Assembly: GCA_003242885.1 (NCBI GenBank) | Contig: QKMZ01000005.1 | Coordinates: 620,001 to 684,000, forward strand | DNA from: Candidatus Melainabacteria bacterium | Lineage (GTDB): Bacteria; Cyanobacteriota; Vampirovibrionia; Obscuribacterales; Obscuribacteraceae | Reading direction: 5' to 3' | DNA length: 64,000 nucleotides | Made by a program: the position numbers and the translations under genes | In this document: positions 63,929-64,000 of the stretch, piece after piece | How the letters are laid out: every line of letters begins with the position of its first letter | How positions within the stretch are numbered: the stretch's first letter is position 1 | Notes under the pieces: generated by a model | Told to the model about the DNA's origin: nothing | The model's database searches: none | What the model saw: only the letters and a program-made list of their open reading frames with translations

Positions 63929-64000
63929 ATGTATCAAAAGAGTTTATTTATTGATCAGTTAATGAATTTCATTCGAGCCCAAGAATCACCGGTCATCAGA
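63929..64000 (+). CDS. Start of an ORF running off the right edge
   Basis: An open frame from the ATG at 63929 runs to the window end (24 codons, MYQKSLFIDQLMNFIRAQES and on). GGAG lies directly upstream but with a short 2-base spacer. Too little sequence to assign a function. The gap 63781-63928 shows no other feature. Confidence 0.4.
   Translation, partial: MYQKSLFIDQLMNFIRAQESPVIR

Overview
The window looks like a chromosomal segment of an aerobic, Gram-negative-type bacterium. It has an RND efflux pump, many exported proteins and a complete 2-oxoacid dehydrogenase operon. There are no rRNA, tRNA, phage, IS or CRISPR features. A 432-residue membrane protein (9842-11140) resembles a family I associate with cyanobacteria and plastids. 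Together with a Pfa/Hgl-like lipid synthase and LRV/HEAT proteins, this suggests a non-photosynthetic relative of Cyanobacteria (Vampirovibrionia/Melainabacteria, Obscuribacter-like). That placement is inference and weak.

Layout. 1-4.3 kb: a TPR protein running off the left edge, a small LRV-repeat protein, three consecutive small heat-shock proteins (the third membrane-anchored) and a small membrane protein. 4.3-8.8 kb: RND permease and its adaptor. 8.9-14.5 kb: MOSC protein, cyanobacterial-type membrane protein, OPT transporter and glutamate dehydrogenase. 14.7-21.3 kb: P-loop kinase, DoxX-like protein, patatin-like phospholipase, a desaturase with a long alanine-rich tail, a FitAB-type toxin-antitoxin pair and methylmalonate-semialdehyde dehydrogenase. 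21.4-24.0 kb: two exported low-complexity proteins, a 51-residue membrane ORF that had not been called, and a possible ADP-ribosyltransferase-fold protein with no ATG start. 24.2-31.4 kb: an operon of three very large coiled-coil proteins. 31.7-38.1 kb: pdhA-pdhB-pdhC-lpdA, with lipA divergent. 38.2-42.3 kb: small and exported hypotheticals, an acyltransferase and a response-regulator/histidine-kinase hybrid. 42.6-60.6 kb: a lipid/polyketide locus. 60.7-64 kb: a large LRV-repeat protein, proline dehydrogenase, and a partial ORF at the right edge.

The most notable system is the 18-kb locus at 42579-60636. One 3174-residue synthase reads NPD-NPD-KS-AT-ACP-KR-DH. The NPD domains are PfaD-like flavin enoyl reductases placed in cis. 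A 1738-residue partner reads KS-AT-DH-PPTase and appears to lack an ACP. A ceramide-glucosyltransferase-like enzyme (GT21 type) lies upstream of the synthase, and a GH3-type acyl-amido synthetase is divergent from it. I infer that the locus makes a long, partly reduced acyl chain, which is then amidated to an amine or amino acid and/or glycosylated. The nearby desaturase and acyltransferase may belong to the same lipid metabolism.

A second genome-scale signal is a family of dispersed palindromes of the type GTAGGG-CGCAT-TGC-ATGCG. At least eleven copies occur at seven intergenic sites, including both inter-cistronic gaps inside the pdh operon. Their arms differ by compensatory changes, as in REP/BIME-type elements.
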